Assembly: GCA_023395595.1 (NCBI GenBank)
Contig: JAEWYO010000069.1
Coordinates: 1-28,756, forward strand
Direction of reading: 5' to 3'
Length of the DNA stretch: 28,756 bases
Source: Bacillota bacterium
GTDB lineage: Bacteria > Bacillota > Clostridia > Christensenellales > CAG-138
Shown: positions 1 through 6,949 of the stretch, in pieces
Position numbering within the stretch: the stretch's first letter is position 1
Layout: every line of letters begins with the position of its first letter
Notes under the pieces: model-generated
Database searches by the model: none
What the model saw: the letters and a program-made list of their open reading frames with translations, nothing else
What the model was told of the DNA's origin: nothing
Translations under genes and position numbers: made by a program

Positions 1-513
1 CTTCGCATCACATGGGGCATCGTGATCGCGGTTTTGCTCGGCATCGCAATTTGGTATTTCCTCTTCTACACGTCTAAGGGCTTTCAGCTCCGCGCGGTTG
101 GCTTCAACCCCGTCGCGAGTAGCTATAACGGACTCTCCGTCAAAAAATACATGCTCTCGGCGTTCATCGTCTCCGGCGCGATTGCCGGGCTCGGCGGCGC
201 TTGCGACATCCTCGGCACACAGTTCCGGCTCATCAGCGGCTACGGCGGCGGGTATGGGTTCGACGGCGTGGCGCTGGCGTTGATTGCGCAGCTGCACCCG
301 CTGGCAACAGTCGTGGTTGCCTACTTCTTTGCGGTGCTGCGCGTCGGCAGCACGACGATGCAGGTCGGCACCGGCGTGCCCACCAGCGTGATCGATATCA
401 TCCAAGCGCTGGTGATCATCTTCGCCGTCGCGGGTTCTTCGATGATGTATCTGCCGAAGGTTCGTAATTTTGTCATGAACCTCTTCGAGAAAAAGGGGGT
501 TAAATCTGTATGA
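1..513 (+). CDS. ABC transporter permease, BMP/nucleoside type (5' partial)
   Basis: The reading frame is open from the first base of the window, so the N-terminus is missing; about 170 residues remain. It is an integral membrane permease of the branched-chain amino acid/ribose/nucleoside importer superfamily. Visible hallmarks are the segment GFQLRAVGFNPVASSYNGLS followed by a hydrophobic helix with AIAGLGGA, the cytoplasmic-loop signature that contacts the ATPase in this family, then GYGFDGVALALIAQLHP and two more hydrophobic helices. The stop overlaps the next permease start by 4 bp (ATGA), so the two are translationally coupled and probably form a heterodimeric channel. Together with the BmpA-like lipoprotein downstream this suggests import of nucleosides or related purines, as in NupP/NupQ systems. 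The ATPase is presumably upstream, outside the window. Substrate is inferred from family only. Confidence 0.9.
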   Translation, partial: LRITWGIVIAVLLGIAIWYFLFYTSKGFQLRAVGFNPVASSYNGLSVKKYMLSAFIVSGAIAGLGGACDILGTQFRLISGYGGGYGFDGVALALIAQLHPLATVVVAYFFAVLRVGSTTMQVGTGVPTSVIDIIQALVIIFAVAGSSMMYLPKVRNFVMNLFEKKGVKSV

Positions 514-1439
514 GCTGGTCTACCATTTCCGATTTGCTCATCTCCGCCGTGCGTATGGCGACGCCGCTGCTGTTTGTTGCGCTTGCGGAGCTGTATTCCG
601 AGCGGGCGGGCCTTGTCAACATCGGCCTAGACGGCATTATGGCGTTTGGTTCGCTGGTTGGCTTCCTTGTGTGCTACTGGACGGGAAATCCCTTCCTCGG
701 CGTGCTTTGCGGCGCGCTGGGCGGCGTGCTGGTCAACATGGTCTACGCGTTTTGCACAATTACACTGGCGGGTCAGCAGATCGTCTACGGCATGGCGCTG
801 AATATCTTCGCGCCAGCGCTTGCCTCGTTCATCTATCGCGTCGTGTTCGGCGTAAGCTCCACGCTCGCGCAGGCCACGCTGATGAAGACCGTCTCCATCC
901 CCGTGCTCAAGGACATCCCGTTTCTCGGCAAACTGCTCTTTGACCAAACCCCGATGGTCTATGCGGTGTATCTCATCGTGATCATCACGATGATCTACTT
1001 CAACCGCACCAAGTCGGGACTCAACTTCAAAGCCGTCGGCGAATACCCCAAAGCCGCCGAGACCATGGGCATCAACGTCATCCGCACCAAGTACATCGCC
1101 TGCATCATCTGCGGCTTCCTCGCAGGCATGGGCGGCGCGTACCTGACCACCTGCTATGTCAACACGTATTCCGACGGCATCGTTGCAGGACGTGGTTTCA
1201 TCGCGCTGGCCGCGGTCATCTTCGGTCGCTGGTCGGGCTCGGGCGTGCTACTTGCCTGTCTGCTGTTCGGTTTCTTTGACGCGATGCAGCTCAGGCTTCA
1301 GGTGGGCACCAACCTGCTGCCGTATCAGCTCTTCCAGATGATTCCGTATGTGATGACGCTCATCGCGCTGACCATCTTCGGCAGCAAGATTGCAGGCCCC
1401 AAGAGCAAGGGCAAACCGTATTATCGCGAAGAACGATAA
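510..1439 (+). CDS. ABC transporter permease, BMP/nucleoside type (second subunit)
   Basis: A complete 309-residue multi-spanning permease. The N-terminal part carries TPLLFVALAELYSERAGLVNIG followed by LDGIMAFGSLVGF, characteristic of the second permease of BMP-family nucleoside importers (NupQ/YufQ-like). Around residues 168-212 it has FKAVGEYPKAAETMGINVIRT and the AGMGGAYL helix, the loop that docks on the ATPase. About eight hydrophobic segments are visible. The start ATG overlaps the stop of the upstream permease; a G-rich stretch at 495-499 can serve as ribosome binding site. It would work with the upstream permease as the transmembrane channel. Substrate specificity cannot be read from the sequence; nucleosides are most likely given the BmpA-like binding protein downstream. 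Confidence 0.92.
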   Translation: MSWSTISDLLISAVRMATPLLFVALAELYSERAGLVNIGLDGIMAFGSLVGFLVCYWTGNPFLGVLCGALGGVLVNMVYAFCTITLAGQQIVYGMALNIFAPALASFIYRVVFGVSSTLAQATLMKTVSIPVLKDIPFLGKLLFDQTPMVYAVYLIVIITMIYFNRTKSGLNFKAVGEYPKAAETMGINVIRTKYIACIICGFLAGMGGAYLTTCYVNTYSDGIVAGRGFIALAAVIFGRWSGSGVLLACLLFGFFDAMQLRLQVGTNLLPYQLFQMIPYVMTLIALTIFGSKIAGPKSKGKPYYREER

Positions 1440-1447
1440 AGACTCCC

Positions 1448-1470
1448 GCGGGTGGATACCATCCGTCCGC
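1448..1470 (+). promoter_or_regulatory. Intercistronic hairpin before the BmpA-like gene
   Basis: GCGG at 1448-1451 pairs with CCGC at 1467-1470, and GGAT pairs with ATCC inside, with wobble pairs between and a 3-nt loop. It lies 8 bases after the second permease stop and about 85 bases before the binding-protein start. No T-tract follows, so it is not an intrinsic terminator. A processing or mRNA-stabilising role that lets the binding protein be made in excess is plausible but inferred. Confidence 0.3.
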
Positions 1471-1554
1471 CAACCCCGTTGCCACTTCACCCATCCCACC
1501 GGTAATCACGGGTAACACCGTATTACATAATATTTTAGGAGGAAACGAACACTT

Positions 1555-2541
1555 ATGAAGAAGATTCTTGCTATCGCGCTCGTTCTGTGCCTGGCCCTCG
1601 GCATGCTCGCCGGTTGCGCCAAGACCGAAGCTCCCGCTGCGGAAAAGACCTTTAAGGTTGCCATGATCTGCGATTCCAGCATCTCTGATGGTGGCTGGGG
1701 TGCGGCCTGCTACAACGGCATGACCGCTGCTGCAGAAAAGCGCGGCTGGGAAACCGCCTACACCGATTCCATCGATCAGTCCGCGTATGCCGACACGATG
1801 ATCAGCTACTGCGACCTCGGCTATGACATGATCTTTGCGCCGGGCAACCAGTACAGCGACGCCGTCAAGCAGGTTGCCGCCGATTACCCGAACGTTGCGT
1901 TCGCGGTGCTCAACGGCTCCACCGAACTGCCCACCGCCAACATCATGAGCATCCTGCCCAACGCCGACCAGATCGGCTCCATCGCAGGCATCATCGCGGG
2001 TCTGATGAGCAAGACCAACGTCATCGGCTTCATCGGCGGCATGGAACTCGACACCACGAAGTCCAAGCTCGCGCAGTTCACCGCTGCCGCGCAGGTCATA
2101 AACCCCGCCATCAAGGTTGTCTCCGCCTATGCCGGTTCCTTCAACGACACCGCCAAGGGCATGGAGCTTGCCGCTTCCATGATCAACGAAGGCGCTGACG
2201 TGTTCTTTGGCGATGCATCCGCCGTCGATTCCGGCGCGCGCCAGGCAATCGACCAGGCCAACGGTGACACCGTGAAGATCTTCGACATCGGCCAGCCCGC
2301 CGACCTGCTCGGTCAGAACCCCTGCGTCGTGAGCAGCGTCGTCACCGACAACGCCGCCATGATCGCCATCTGCCTCGAAAAGGTCGAAACCGGCACCTTC
2401 GGCAAAGAAGTTGTCTTCGGCTCGCTCGAAAACGGCGCAGTCTACCTCGGCAAGTTCAACGACACCCTCATGGATGCCGCCACCCAGGCCAAGGTTGCTG
2501 ACTACATCAAGCAGCTGCAGGATGGTACCTTCGGCAAATAA
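1555..2541 (+). CDS. BmpA-family nucleoside-binding lipoprotein
   Basis: A 328-residue substrate-binding protein of the BMP (basic membrane protein, Med/PnrA) family, serving the two permeases just upstream. The N-terminus is a lipoprotein signal: MKK, a hydrophobic helix and lipobox LAGC with Cys21 as the lipidation site, so it should be anchored outside the membrane. The mature part opens with KVAMICDSSISDGGWGAACYNG, the family's first ligand-binding segment (typically D..F...W/S..G), and then alternates strands and helices as in type I periplasmic binding folds. Other family-like stretches are IFAPGNQYSDAVKQVA and VIGFIGGMELD. The start is fixed by AGGAGG at 1537-1542. The gene is last in the operon, whereas in many BMP operons it is first. 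A strong terminator follows 20 bases after the stop. Ligand probably a nucleoside; not determinable here. Confidence 0.92.
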   Translation: MKKILAIALVLCLALGMLAGCAKTEAPAAEKTFKVAMICDSSISDGGWGAACYNGMTAAAEKRGWETAYTDSIDQSAYADTMISYCDLGYDMIFAPGNQYSDAVKQVAADYPNVAFAVLNGSTELPTANIMSILPNADQIGSIAGIIAGLMSKTNVIGFIGGMELDTTKSKLAQFTAAAQVINPAIKVVSAYAGSFNDTAKGMELAASMINEGADVFFGDASAVDSGARQAIDQANGDTVKIFDIGQPADLLGQNPCVVSSVVTDNAAMIAICLEKVETGTFGKEVVFGSLENGAVYLGKFNDTLMDAATQAKVADYIKQLQDGTFGK

Positions 2542-2560
2542 GTTCCGCTACGCAAGCAAC

Positions 2561-2592
2561 AAAAAGTCCGGCTCCGCAGCCGGACTTTTTTT
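2561..2592 (+). terminator. Intrinsic terminator after the BmpA-like gene, probably bidirectional
   Basis: A 13-bp perfect stem (2561-2573 with 2578-2590) around a CCGC loop, the 3' arm ending in an eight-T tract. The 5' arm begins with AAAAA, so on the minus strand the hairpin is also followed by a T-run; it can end the convergent small membrane-protein gene (stop at 2608) too. Confidence 0.9.
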
Positions 2593-2607
2593 CGATTGTA
2601 CGTGCAA

Positions 2608-2889
2608 TCAGCGGTTGAAGAAGAACGTCAGCCCAAAGGCAACGAGCCCGATTAGAGCAACCAGCAGGTTCTTTCCCTGCCCGCTCTTATAGTAGAACAC
2701 CGCGAAAACCGTGCTCAGCGCCAGCGGAATCAACAATCCGAACAGCTTTGGCAGCGTAGTGCCCGCGGAGCCATCCGTACGCACCTGCATCACGAGCATA
2801 TCGGGCAGAACGATCATGCCAACTACAAACAGCGCGACGGCAAGCAGCAAAATTGCGCCCGCGATGAACAACCGTGTTTTATCTTTCAT
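2608..2889 (-). CDS. Small three-helix membrane protein (DUF1648-like)
   Basis: A 93-residue protein with three hydrophobic helices (about residues 6-29, 46-65 and 71-90) and a short extracytoplasmic loop after the first. That loop, LPDMLVMQVRTDGSAGTTLPK, has the spacing of the DUF1648/SdpI N-terminal motif (LPD.ipthfn..G..dg..sk), but the consensus histidine/asparagine positions are not kept, so the assignment is tentative. SdpI proteins are immunity or signalling membrane proteins; this one is too short to be a full SdpI. A ribosome binding site (GGAGG) lies at 2894-2898 and a good promoter at 2930-2957. It appears monocistronic and shares the bidirectional terminator at 2561-2592 with the bmp operon. 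Function unknown. Confidence 0.7.
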   Translation of the reverse strand: MKDKTRLFIAGAILLLAVALFVVGMIVLPDMLVMQVRTDGSAGTTLPKLFGLLIPLALSTVFAVFYYKSGQGKNLLVALIGLVAFGLTFFFNR

Positions 2890-2929
2890 ACATCCTCCAA
2901 ACTCCTGAATCTATGCCTCAAATAGCTGT

Positions 2930-2957
2930 ATTATACTGTATCGAAATAAAAATGCAA
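2930..2957 (-). promoter_or_regulatory. Sigma-A type promoter for the small membrane protein
   Basis: On the minus strand TTGCAT (2957-2952), a 16-bp spacer and a perfect TATAAT (2935-2930), about 40 bases upstream of the start codon at 2889. Confidence 0.65.
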
Positions 2958-3027
2958 TTGCGTTTCGCGCGAAAACGCCTTGTTTGGCGGGCAAGTCAAC
3001 GAAGCGTAGAGAAAACGCACAAAATGT

Positions 3028-3056
3028 TTGCGCTTTTGCGAGGTTTCGCGTAAAAT
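3028..3056 (+). promoter_or_regulatory. Promoter for the small basic protein gene
   Basis: TTGCGC at 3028-3033, a 17-bp spacer and TAAAAT at 3051-3056, about 40 bases before the ATG at 3096. The -35 box is weak (3 of 6 consensus positions), the -10 box good. Confidence 0.5.
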
Positions 3057-3095
3057 AATGCCCGGCGAGGCAATCGCCGAAAGGAAGTGAATCTC

Positions 3096-3554
3096 ATGAA
3101 ACCATTTCTCCCACGCGAGAAGATGAGCAAGCGCGAGAAGCGCGCGCTGGACACGGCAAAGCGAACCACCTGGGACGGCATCAATCCAATCACCCGCACA
3201 ACCGAGAGCAAGAAAACCTACAACAGAAAGAAATCCCCGCGCTGGTACAACGACGACAGCACGGGGATTTTTTTATTGCGTGTGAGTTCGTTTTCTTACT
3301 CCGCAGCGTCCGGAGCAACCGACGCGGCTGCCTCCGGCGCAGGCTTGTTATCTAGCGCACGAATCGCGGGCATGGACATCATCAACAGCGCAATGAGAAT
3401 CACCAGAATCCCAGAGATGAGAAACCATGTGTGCACGCCAATGACCTCCGCAAACGCGCCGGCAAGCATCAGCCCAATCGGCATCGCCAGCGACATCATA
3501 CTCATACTCAACGAAAACACGCGCCCGAGGCACTCCGGCGCGATGCGTTCCTGA
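3096..3554 (+). CDS. Small basic protein; ORF runs through an internal terminator (candidate ArfA/BrfA-like rescue factor)
   Basis: The ATG follows an AAGGAAG ribosome binding site (3081-3087) with good spacing. The first about 60 codons encode a highly basic protein: REKMSKREKRALDTAKRTTW, then DGINPITRTTESKK and YNRKK. I believe INP.TR..ESKK.YNRKK resembles small uncharacterised clostridial proteins, but could not search. At codons 46-60 the DNA forms a canonical intrinsic terminator (3231-3274). No stop codon occurs before it; the frame stays open to 3554, so everything after about residue 65 is antisense to the convergent MFS gene and is unlikely to be the evolved product. Transcripts ending at the T-tract would lack a stop codon and encode about 58-60 residues. 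This matches arfA (E. coli) and brfA (B. subtilis), ribosome-rescue factors kept off by tmRNA. The role is inference from layout, size and charge. A simple lost stop codon is the main alternative. Confidence 0.6.
   Translation: MKPFLPREKMSKREKRALDTAKRTTWDGINPITRTTESKKTYNRKKSPRWYNDDSTGIFLLRVSSFSYSAASGATDAAASGAGLLSSARIAGMDIINSAMRITRIPEMRNHVCTPMTSANAPASISPIGIASDIILILNENTRPRHSGAMRS
3231..3274 (+). terminator. Intrinsic terminator inside the small basic ORF
   Basis: AAATCCCCG (3231-3239) pairs perfectly with CGGGGATTT (3262-3270). After one mismatch, GCTG (3241-3244) pairs with CAGC (3257-3260), leaving a 12-nt loop. A seven-T tract runs 3268-3274. The whole element lies within codons 46-60 of the ORF starting at 3096. 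On the minus strand it is followed only by CTTTCTGTTG, so it would end the convergent MFS transcript (stop at 3296) less efficiently. Confidence 0.85.
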
Positions 3555-4555
3555 AAGATTGCGGTCTGTACGCCGTGAAACGGAGCCGCAAAGCCCATCA
3601 CCACACAAAGAATCGCAAAGCCGACAAAGCCCCACGTCGGCAGCATGCCGGAGGCGGCGAAGCCCGCGCCCATCAAGATTACCGAAACGCCGAGCGTAAC
3701 AATCCTTCGTTTGAAGCCGCCCCATGCGCCGAGCACAAGCCCGCCAACCAGCATGCCCGCCGAGAATGCGGTCTCCGCGATGGCAGCGTGCGTGGTTGTT
3801 CCGCCGAAATAACCCATGCTCATGAGCGGGAAAAGTGCATTAATCGGCATAAACACGAGCATATACAGCGTGCCGATCAATAACATCTGAAACAGTCCTT
3901 TGTCCTCACGGATCGCAAGATAGCCATTCTTAAGATCGGCAAAAAAGCTTTCTTGCCCCACCAACTCCGATTTGGGCGGCTTCGGAATCGCAATAAACGC
4001 CACAAACGCAACTGCGATGATCGCGCCGACGACATCCAGCCCCACGATTGCGGAAATCGACCAGCGGTCGTAGAGCACCGCGCCGAGCGCGGGGCTCACG
4101 AGAAAGCTGATTGACTGGATCGACGAGCTATAGCCCGCGCAGCGCACAAGCTGATCCTCCGGCACGATGAGCGGCGTGACGGCAGACATCGCGGGCGAAT
4201 GGAACGCCGAACCGACACTGCGCAAAAACAGGATGCCGAGCACGACCCAAATGGGTGGCTGCGCGTTGAGCGCGATGATTGCCAGCGCGACACCAGCCAG
4301 CGCGATGAATAAATCCGCGCCGATCATGACGGCTTTTCTGCTCCAACGATCAACCCAAACGCCGATGAACGGCCCCAGCACTGCTTGCGGCAGAAAGCCA
4401 AAAAACGTCGCAAGTGAGAGCACGAGCGCAGAGCCAGTCTTCTCCGTAAGATAGAAGATCAGCGCCATCTGAAGGATTCCGCTGGTCACCATCGAGATCG
4501 CCTGTCCGGTCAGAATCGTGAAATACTTTCGTTTCCAATTATGTAATTCAGGCAT
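3296..4555 (-). CDS. MFS multidrug/macrolide-type efflux transporter (DHA3-like)
   Basis: A 419-residue major facilitator protein with about twelve hydrophobic helices, a normal length for the family. It starts NWKRKYFTILTGQAISMVTS and has the loop-2 motif GPFIGVWVDRWSRKAVMIGAD, the MFS motif A form typical of the DHA3 group (MefA/EntS-like), proton-driven exporters of drugs or siderophores. The second half repeats the fold, with FKRRIVTLG after the TM8 region and a helix containing GFAAPFHGVQTAIFQERIAPE. The C-terminus is a short Ala/Pro-rich tail (KPAPEAAASVAPDAAE). Ribosome binding site AAGGGA precedes the start, and an extended -10 (TGGTAAAAT, minus strand at 4599-4591) suggests a promoter. 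It is a single gene, convergent with the small basic ORF. Substrate unknown. Confidence 0.88.
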   Translation of the reverse strand: MPELHNWKRKYFTILTGQAISMVTSGILQMALIFYLTEKTGSALVLSLATFFGFLPQAVLGPFIGVWVDRWSRKAVMIGADLFIALAGVALAIIALNAQPPIWVVLGILFLRSVGSAFHSPAMSAVTPLIVPEDQLVRCAGYSSSIQSISFLVSPALGAVLYDRWSISAIVGLDVVGAIIAVAFVAFIAIPKPPKSELVGQESFFADLKNGYLAIREDKGLFQMLLIGTLYMLVFMPINALFPLMSMGYFGGTTTHAAIAETAFSAGMLVGGLVLGAWGGFKRRIVTLGVSVILMGAGFAASGMLPTWGFVGFAILCVVMGFAAPFHGVQTAIFQERIAPECLGRVFSLSMSMMSLAMPIGLMLAGAFAEVIGVHTWFLISGILVILIALLMMSMPAIRALDNKPAPEAAASVAPDAAE

Positions 4556-4590
4556 GTGTATATCCCTTCATTGTTCCTGTTGTTTGTTCC

Positions 4591-4599
4591 ATTTTACCA
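4591..4599 (-). promoter_or_regulatory. Possible extended -10 promoter for the MFS gene
   Basis: Minus strand TGGTAAAAT, an extended -10 element, lies 36 bases before the start codon at 4555. No convincing -35 box is seen 17 bp upstream. Confidence 0.35.
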
Positions 4600-4637
4600 C
4601 GCCGGTCGGTTTTGCCTGCGTGATAGGGTCACCATAG

Positions 4638-4665
4638 AAAAAAGCAGGCAAGCATATCGCCTGTC
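4638..4665 (-). terminator. Possible weak terminator downstream of tcdA
   Basis: Minus strand CAGGC (4663-4659), a 9-nt loop, GCCTG (4649-4645), then one C and six Ts. The stem is only 5 bp and sits about 160 bases past the tcdA stop, so it is a weak candidate. A second inverted repeat (4739-4745 with 4766-4772, AAACAGC/GCTGTTT) lies closer to tcdA but has no T-tract. I see no gene in 4556-4824. Confidence 0.35.
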
Positions 4666-4824
4666 TGCCATTACCCGAAGAAAAGGAACGCAAGCGCGGT
4701 TGTTCCGCGTGTGTTTCATCCGTTTCGTCCGGCAAAGCAAACAGCGCCATATTCTGGCAATTCTTGCTGTTTGATCTTGCTTAGCGAATGCGGATGTAAA
4801 AAAACATGTTTCCTTCTTTCCCTT

Positions 4825-5652
4825 CTACTGTTGGTTCGAGTGTATCATATTCCCTGCATCCTGCGCAATATCCTCTTTGGCGGAGGGTTTGCTCGCGATA
4901 GCTGCGATGATGTCCTTGACCACTTCTCCGGCTAGAATATAGCCCGCAACCGGCGGCACAAACGAAACACTGCCCGGCACCTGGCGGCGGGCGGTGCACT
5001 TTCGCTTGGTTCCCGGCGGGCAGACGCAGCCGGTTTTGCAGCTGATGGAGAGATCGTCCTCCGGCTTGATCGACTCCTCGCGCGAATAGACGACCTTGAG
5101 CTTGGGAATGCCGCGAGATTTGAGTTCCTTTCGCATCACACGCGCCAGGGGACAGACAGAGGTTTTGTAGATGTCCGAAACCTCCAGTCGCGTCGGGTCA
5201 AGCTTGTTGCCCGCGCCCATGCAGCTGATGATCGGCACGCCTGCGGCGTTTGCCCGCTCGATGAGCAGCAGCTTGCACGAGACGGTGTCGATGGCGTCGA
5301 TGATGTAATCATAGACCGAGAGATCGACCGAATCCGCCGTCTCCGCGCTATAAAAACACGCGTGTGCGGTGACCACGCAGCGCGGGTTGATATCCAGAAT
5401 GCGATCTCGCATCACCTCGACCTTTTGCTTGCCGATGGTGGAGTGCAGTGCGATGAGTTGTCGGTTGATGTTGGTGAGGCAGACTTTGTCGTCGTCAAAC
5501 ACGTCGAGATTGCCTACCCCCGCACGCGCCAGCGCCTCGGCAGCGAAGCTGCCCACCCCGCCGATGCCGAACACGGCAACGCGAGCGCCGGCAAGCGCCA
5601 CCATCGCCTCCTTGCCAAGCAGGAGTTGTGCGCGGGAAAATTCGTTGAGCAT
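4825..5652 (-). CDS. tcdA: tRNA threonylcarbamoyladenosine dehydratase (ThiF/E1-like)
   Basis: A 275-residue E1-like ATP-dependent enzyme that cyclises the t6A37 modification of tRNA to ct6A. The N-terminus has SRAQLLLGKEAM and the nucleotide-binding glycine loop VAVFGIGGVGSFAAEAL (residues 26-42). DVFDDDKVCLTNINRQ (50-65) is the ATP/Mg-binding segment of ThiF/MoeB proteins, and DYIIDAID (115-122) matches the family. The C-terminal half has SCKTGCVCPPGTKRKC, a cysteine-rich stretch, and ends with the helix GYILAGEVVKDIIA. The open frame reaches back to 5691, but the start at 5652 matches the family N-terminus, and the promoter at 5698-5726 would begin transcription near 5690, leaving no room for the longer start. 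The gene is monocistronic; the neighbouring cysK has its own promoter and terminator. Confidence 0.88.
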   Translation of the reverse strand: MLNEFSRAQLLLGKEAMVALAGARVAVFGIGGVGSFAAEALARAGVGNLDVFDDDKVCLTNINRQLIALHSTIGKQKVEVMRDRILDINPRCVVTAHACFYSAETADSVDLSVYDYIIDAIDTVSCKLLLIERANAAGVPIISCMGAGNKLDPTRLEVSDIYKTSVCPLARVMRKELKSRGIPKLKVVYSREESIKPEDDLSISCKTGCVCPPGTKRKCTARRQVPGSVSFVPPVAGYILAGEVVKDIIAAIASKPSAKEDIAQDAGNMIHSNQQ

Positions 5653-5697
5653 GGTTGTGTTCGCCTTTCGTTTTGTGCCGCTAAAAAGCACCTAAAG

Positions 5698-5726
5698 ATC
5701 ATAACCTGAATTTATCGGCGCGTCAA
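5698..5726 (-). promoter_or_regulatory. Promoter of tcdA
   Basis: Minus strand TTGACG (5726-5721), a 17-bp spacer, TATGAT (5703-5698): five of six consensus bases in each box. Initiation near 5690 supports the tcdA start at 5652 rather than 5691. Confidence 0.75.
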
Positions 5727-5743
5727 CACGCGCATGGCGGCAG

Positions 5744-5767
5744 CAAAAAAGCCGCGCAATGCGGCTC
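5744..5767 (-). terminator. Terminator of cysK
   Basis: Minus strand AGCCGC (5766-5761), a 5-nt loop and GCGGCT (5755-5750), running into six Ts (5750-5745). It lies about 70 bases after the cysK stop and just upstream of the tcdA promoter, separating the two units. Confidence 0.8.
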
Positions 5768-5836
5768 TTTGGCTGTATTCTTGCGTTGTTCCATGTTCAG
5801 CAGAAGAACGCTTGTGAGAATCTTGTTCCGGCCAAG

Positions 5837-6775
5837 TTATTGCAGGTCTGCAAACAGCGCGGTAGAAAGATACCGCTCGCCCGTATCCGGTAGGATGACC
5901 ACGATAGTCTTGCCCGCGTTTTCGGGACGTTTGGCAAGTTGCGTTGCCGCCCAGGCCGCGGCGCCGCTGGAGATGCCAACGAGCAATCCTTCGTCTCTGC
6001 CGATTTCGCGGGCGACGGCAAATGCGTCCTCGTTCTTGACAGGGATGATCTCGTCATACACGCTCGTGTTCAACACGGCGGGCACAAATCCCGCGCCGAT
6101 GCCCTGAATCTTATGCGGGCCGGGCCGTCCTTCCGAAAGGACGGGAGAATCGGCGGGCTCGACCACGACGATCTTCACGTCGGGGTTCTTGCTCTTGAGA
6201 TATTCGCCAACGCCGGTCACGGTTCCGCCCGTGCCCGCGCCTGCGACAAAGATATCGACCTTGCCGTCGGTGTCTTCCCAAATCTCAGGTCCGGTGGTCG
6301 CCTTGTGGATCGCTGGGTTGGCGGGGTTGTCAAACTGCCCGGGGATGAACGAATTCGGAATCTCCGCCGCCAGTTCGTTCGCCTTGGCGATTGCGCCCTT
6401 CATACCCTTTGTTCCCTCGGTGAGAACGATTTCCGCGCCGTAGGCTTTCATCAGCACGCGACGTTCCACGCTCATCGTCTCCGGCATGGTCAGGATGATG
6501 CGGTATCCGCGCGCGGCCGCAACGGATGCAAGTCCGATGCCGGTGTTGCCGCTGGTGGGTTCGATGATGACACTGCCCGCCTTGAGTACACCGCGCTGTT
6601 CCGCGTCGTCAATCATCGCCAGTGCGATGCGGTCTTTTACACTGCCGCCGGGATTGAAATACTCTAGCTTGGCGACGACCTTCGCCTTTAGCCCGTTTTT
6701 CTTTTCATAATTGGAGAGCTCCAGCAGTGGGGTCTTTCCAATCAGTTCCGTCAGGCTTTTTGAAATCTTAGCCAT
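5837..6775 (-). CDS. cysK: Cysteine synthase A (O-acetylserine sulfhydrylase)
   Basis: A 312-residue PLP enzyme making L-cysteine from O-acetylserine and sulfide in the cytoplasm. The PLP-binding lysine is in NPGGSVKDRIAL (Lys47). The substrate-binding loop PTSGNTGIGLA follows, then the phosphate-clamping glycine loop GTGGTVTGVG, and GISSGAA near the C-terminus. IQGIGAGFVP, which in the family contributes to the active-site region, is also present. Length and motif order are those of CysK/CysM, with no extra domain. The start is supported by AGGAGA in the 20 bases upstream and a sigma-A promoter at 6818-6846. It is transcribed alone, with a terminator at 5744-5767. No serine acetyltransferase is nearby, and I see no T-box or S-box leader in the short 5' region. 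Confidence 0.95.
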   Translation of the reverse strand: MAKISKSLTELIGKTPLLELSNYEKKNGLKAKVVAKLEYFNPGGSVKDRIALAMIDDAEQRGVLKAGSVIIEPTSGNTGIGLASVAAARGYRIILTMPETMSVERRVLMKAYGAEIVLTEGTKGMKGAIAKANELAAEIPNSFIPGQFDNPANPAIHKATTGPEIWEDTDGKVDIFVAGAGTGGTVTGVGEYLKSKNPDVKIVVVEPADSPVLSEGRPGPHKIQGIGAGFVPAVLNTSVYDEIIPVKNEDAFAVAREIGRDEGLLVGISSGAAAWAATQLAKRPENAGKTIVVILPDTGERYLSTALFADLQ

Positions 6776-6817
6776 GTGTTTCTCTCCTTGTATTTCGCAT
6801 ATATGTTTTATATGTTT

Positions 6818-6846
6818 AATCTACACGCGGAACAGTGCTTTGTCAA
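6818..6846 (-). promoter_or_regulatory. Promoter of cysK
   Basis: Minus strand perfect TTGACA (6846-6841), a 17-bp spacer and TAGATT (6823-6818), about 43 bases upstream of the start codon. The predicted 5' leader is only about 35 bases, too short for a large riboswitch. Confidence 0.75.
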
Positions 6847-6906
6847 GCGCTTTTTCAAAAATGTAGGTAAAACTCGTTCAAAAACGCCGTAACAGCAGTT
6901 CTGTTT

Positions 6907-6938
6907 CAAAAAAGCAGCAGAAAATCACTCCTGCTGCC
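6907..6938 (-). terminator. Terminator after the XdhC-like gene
   Basis: Minus strand GCAGCAG (6937-6931), a 10-nt loop, CTGCTGC (6920-6914), then six Ts. It begins 12 bases after the XdhC-like stop and would end a tex-xdhC transcript. Confidence 0.85.
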
Positions 6939-6949
6939 CATTCTTTCCG

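Noticed and set aside
3290..3554. The C-terminal 85 or so codons of the frame starting at 3096, as real protein.
   Set aside because: They are antisense to the MFS gene end, lie past a strong terminator, and change composition sharply to Ser/Ala/Ile-rich sequence.
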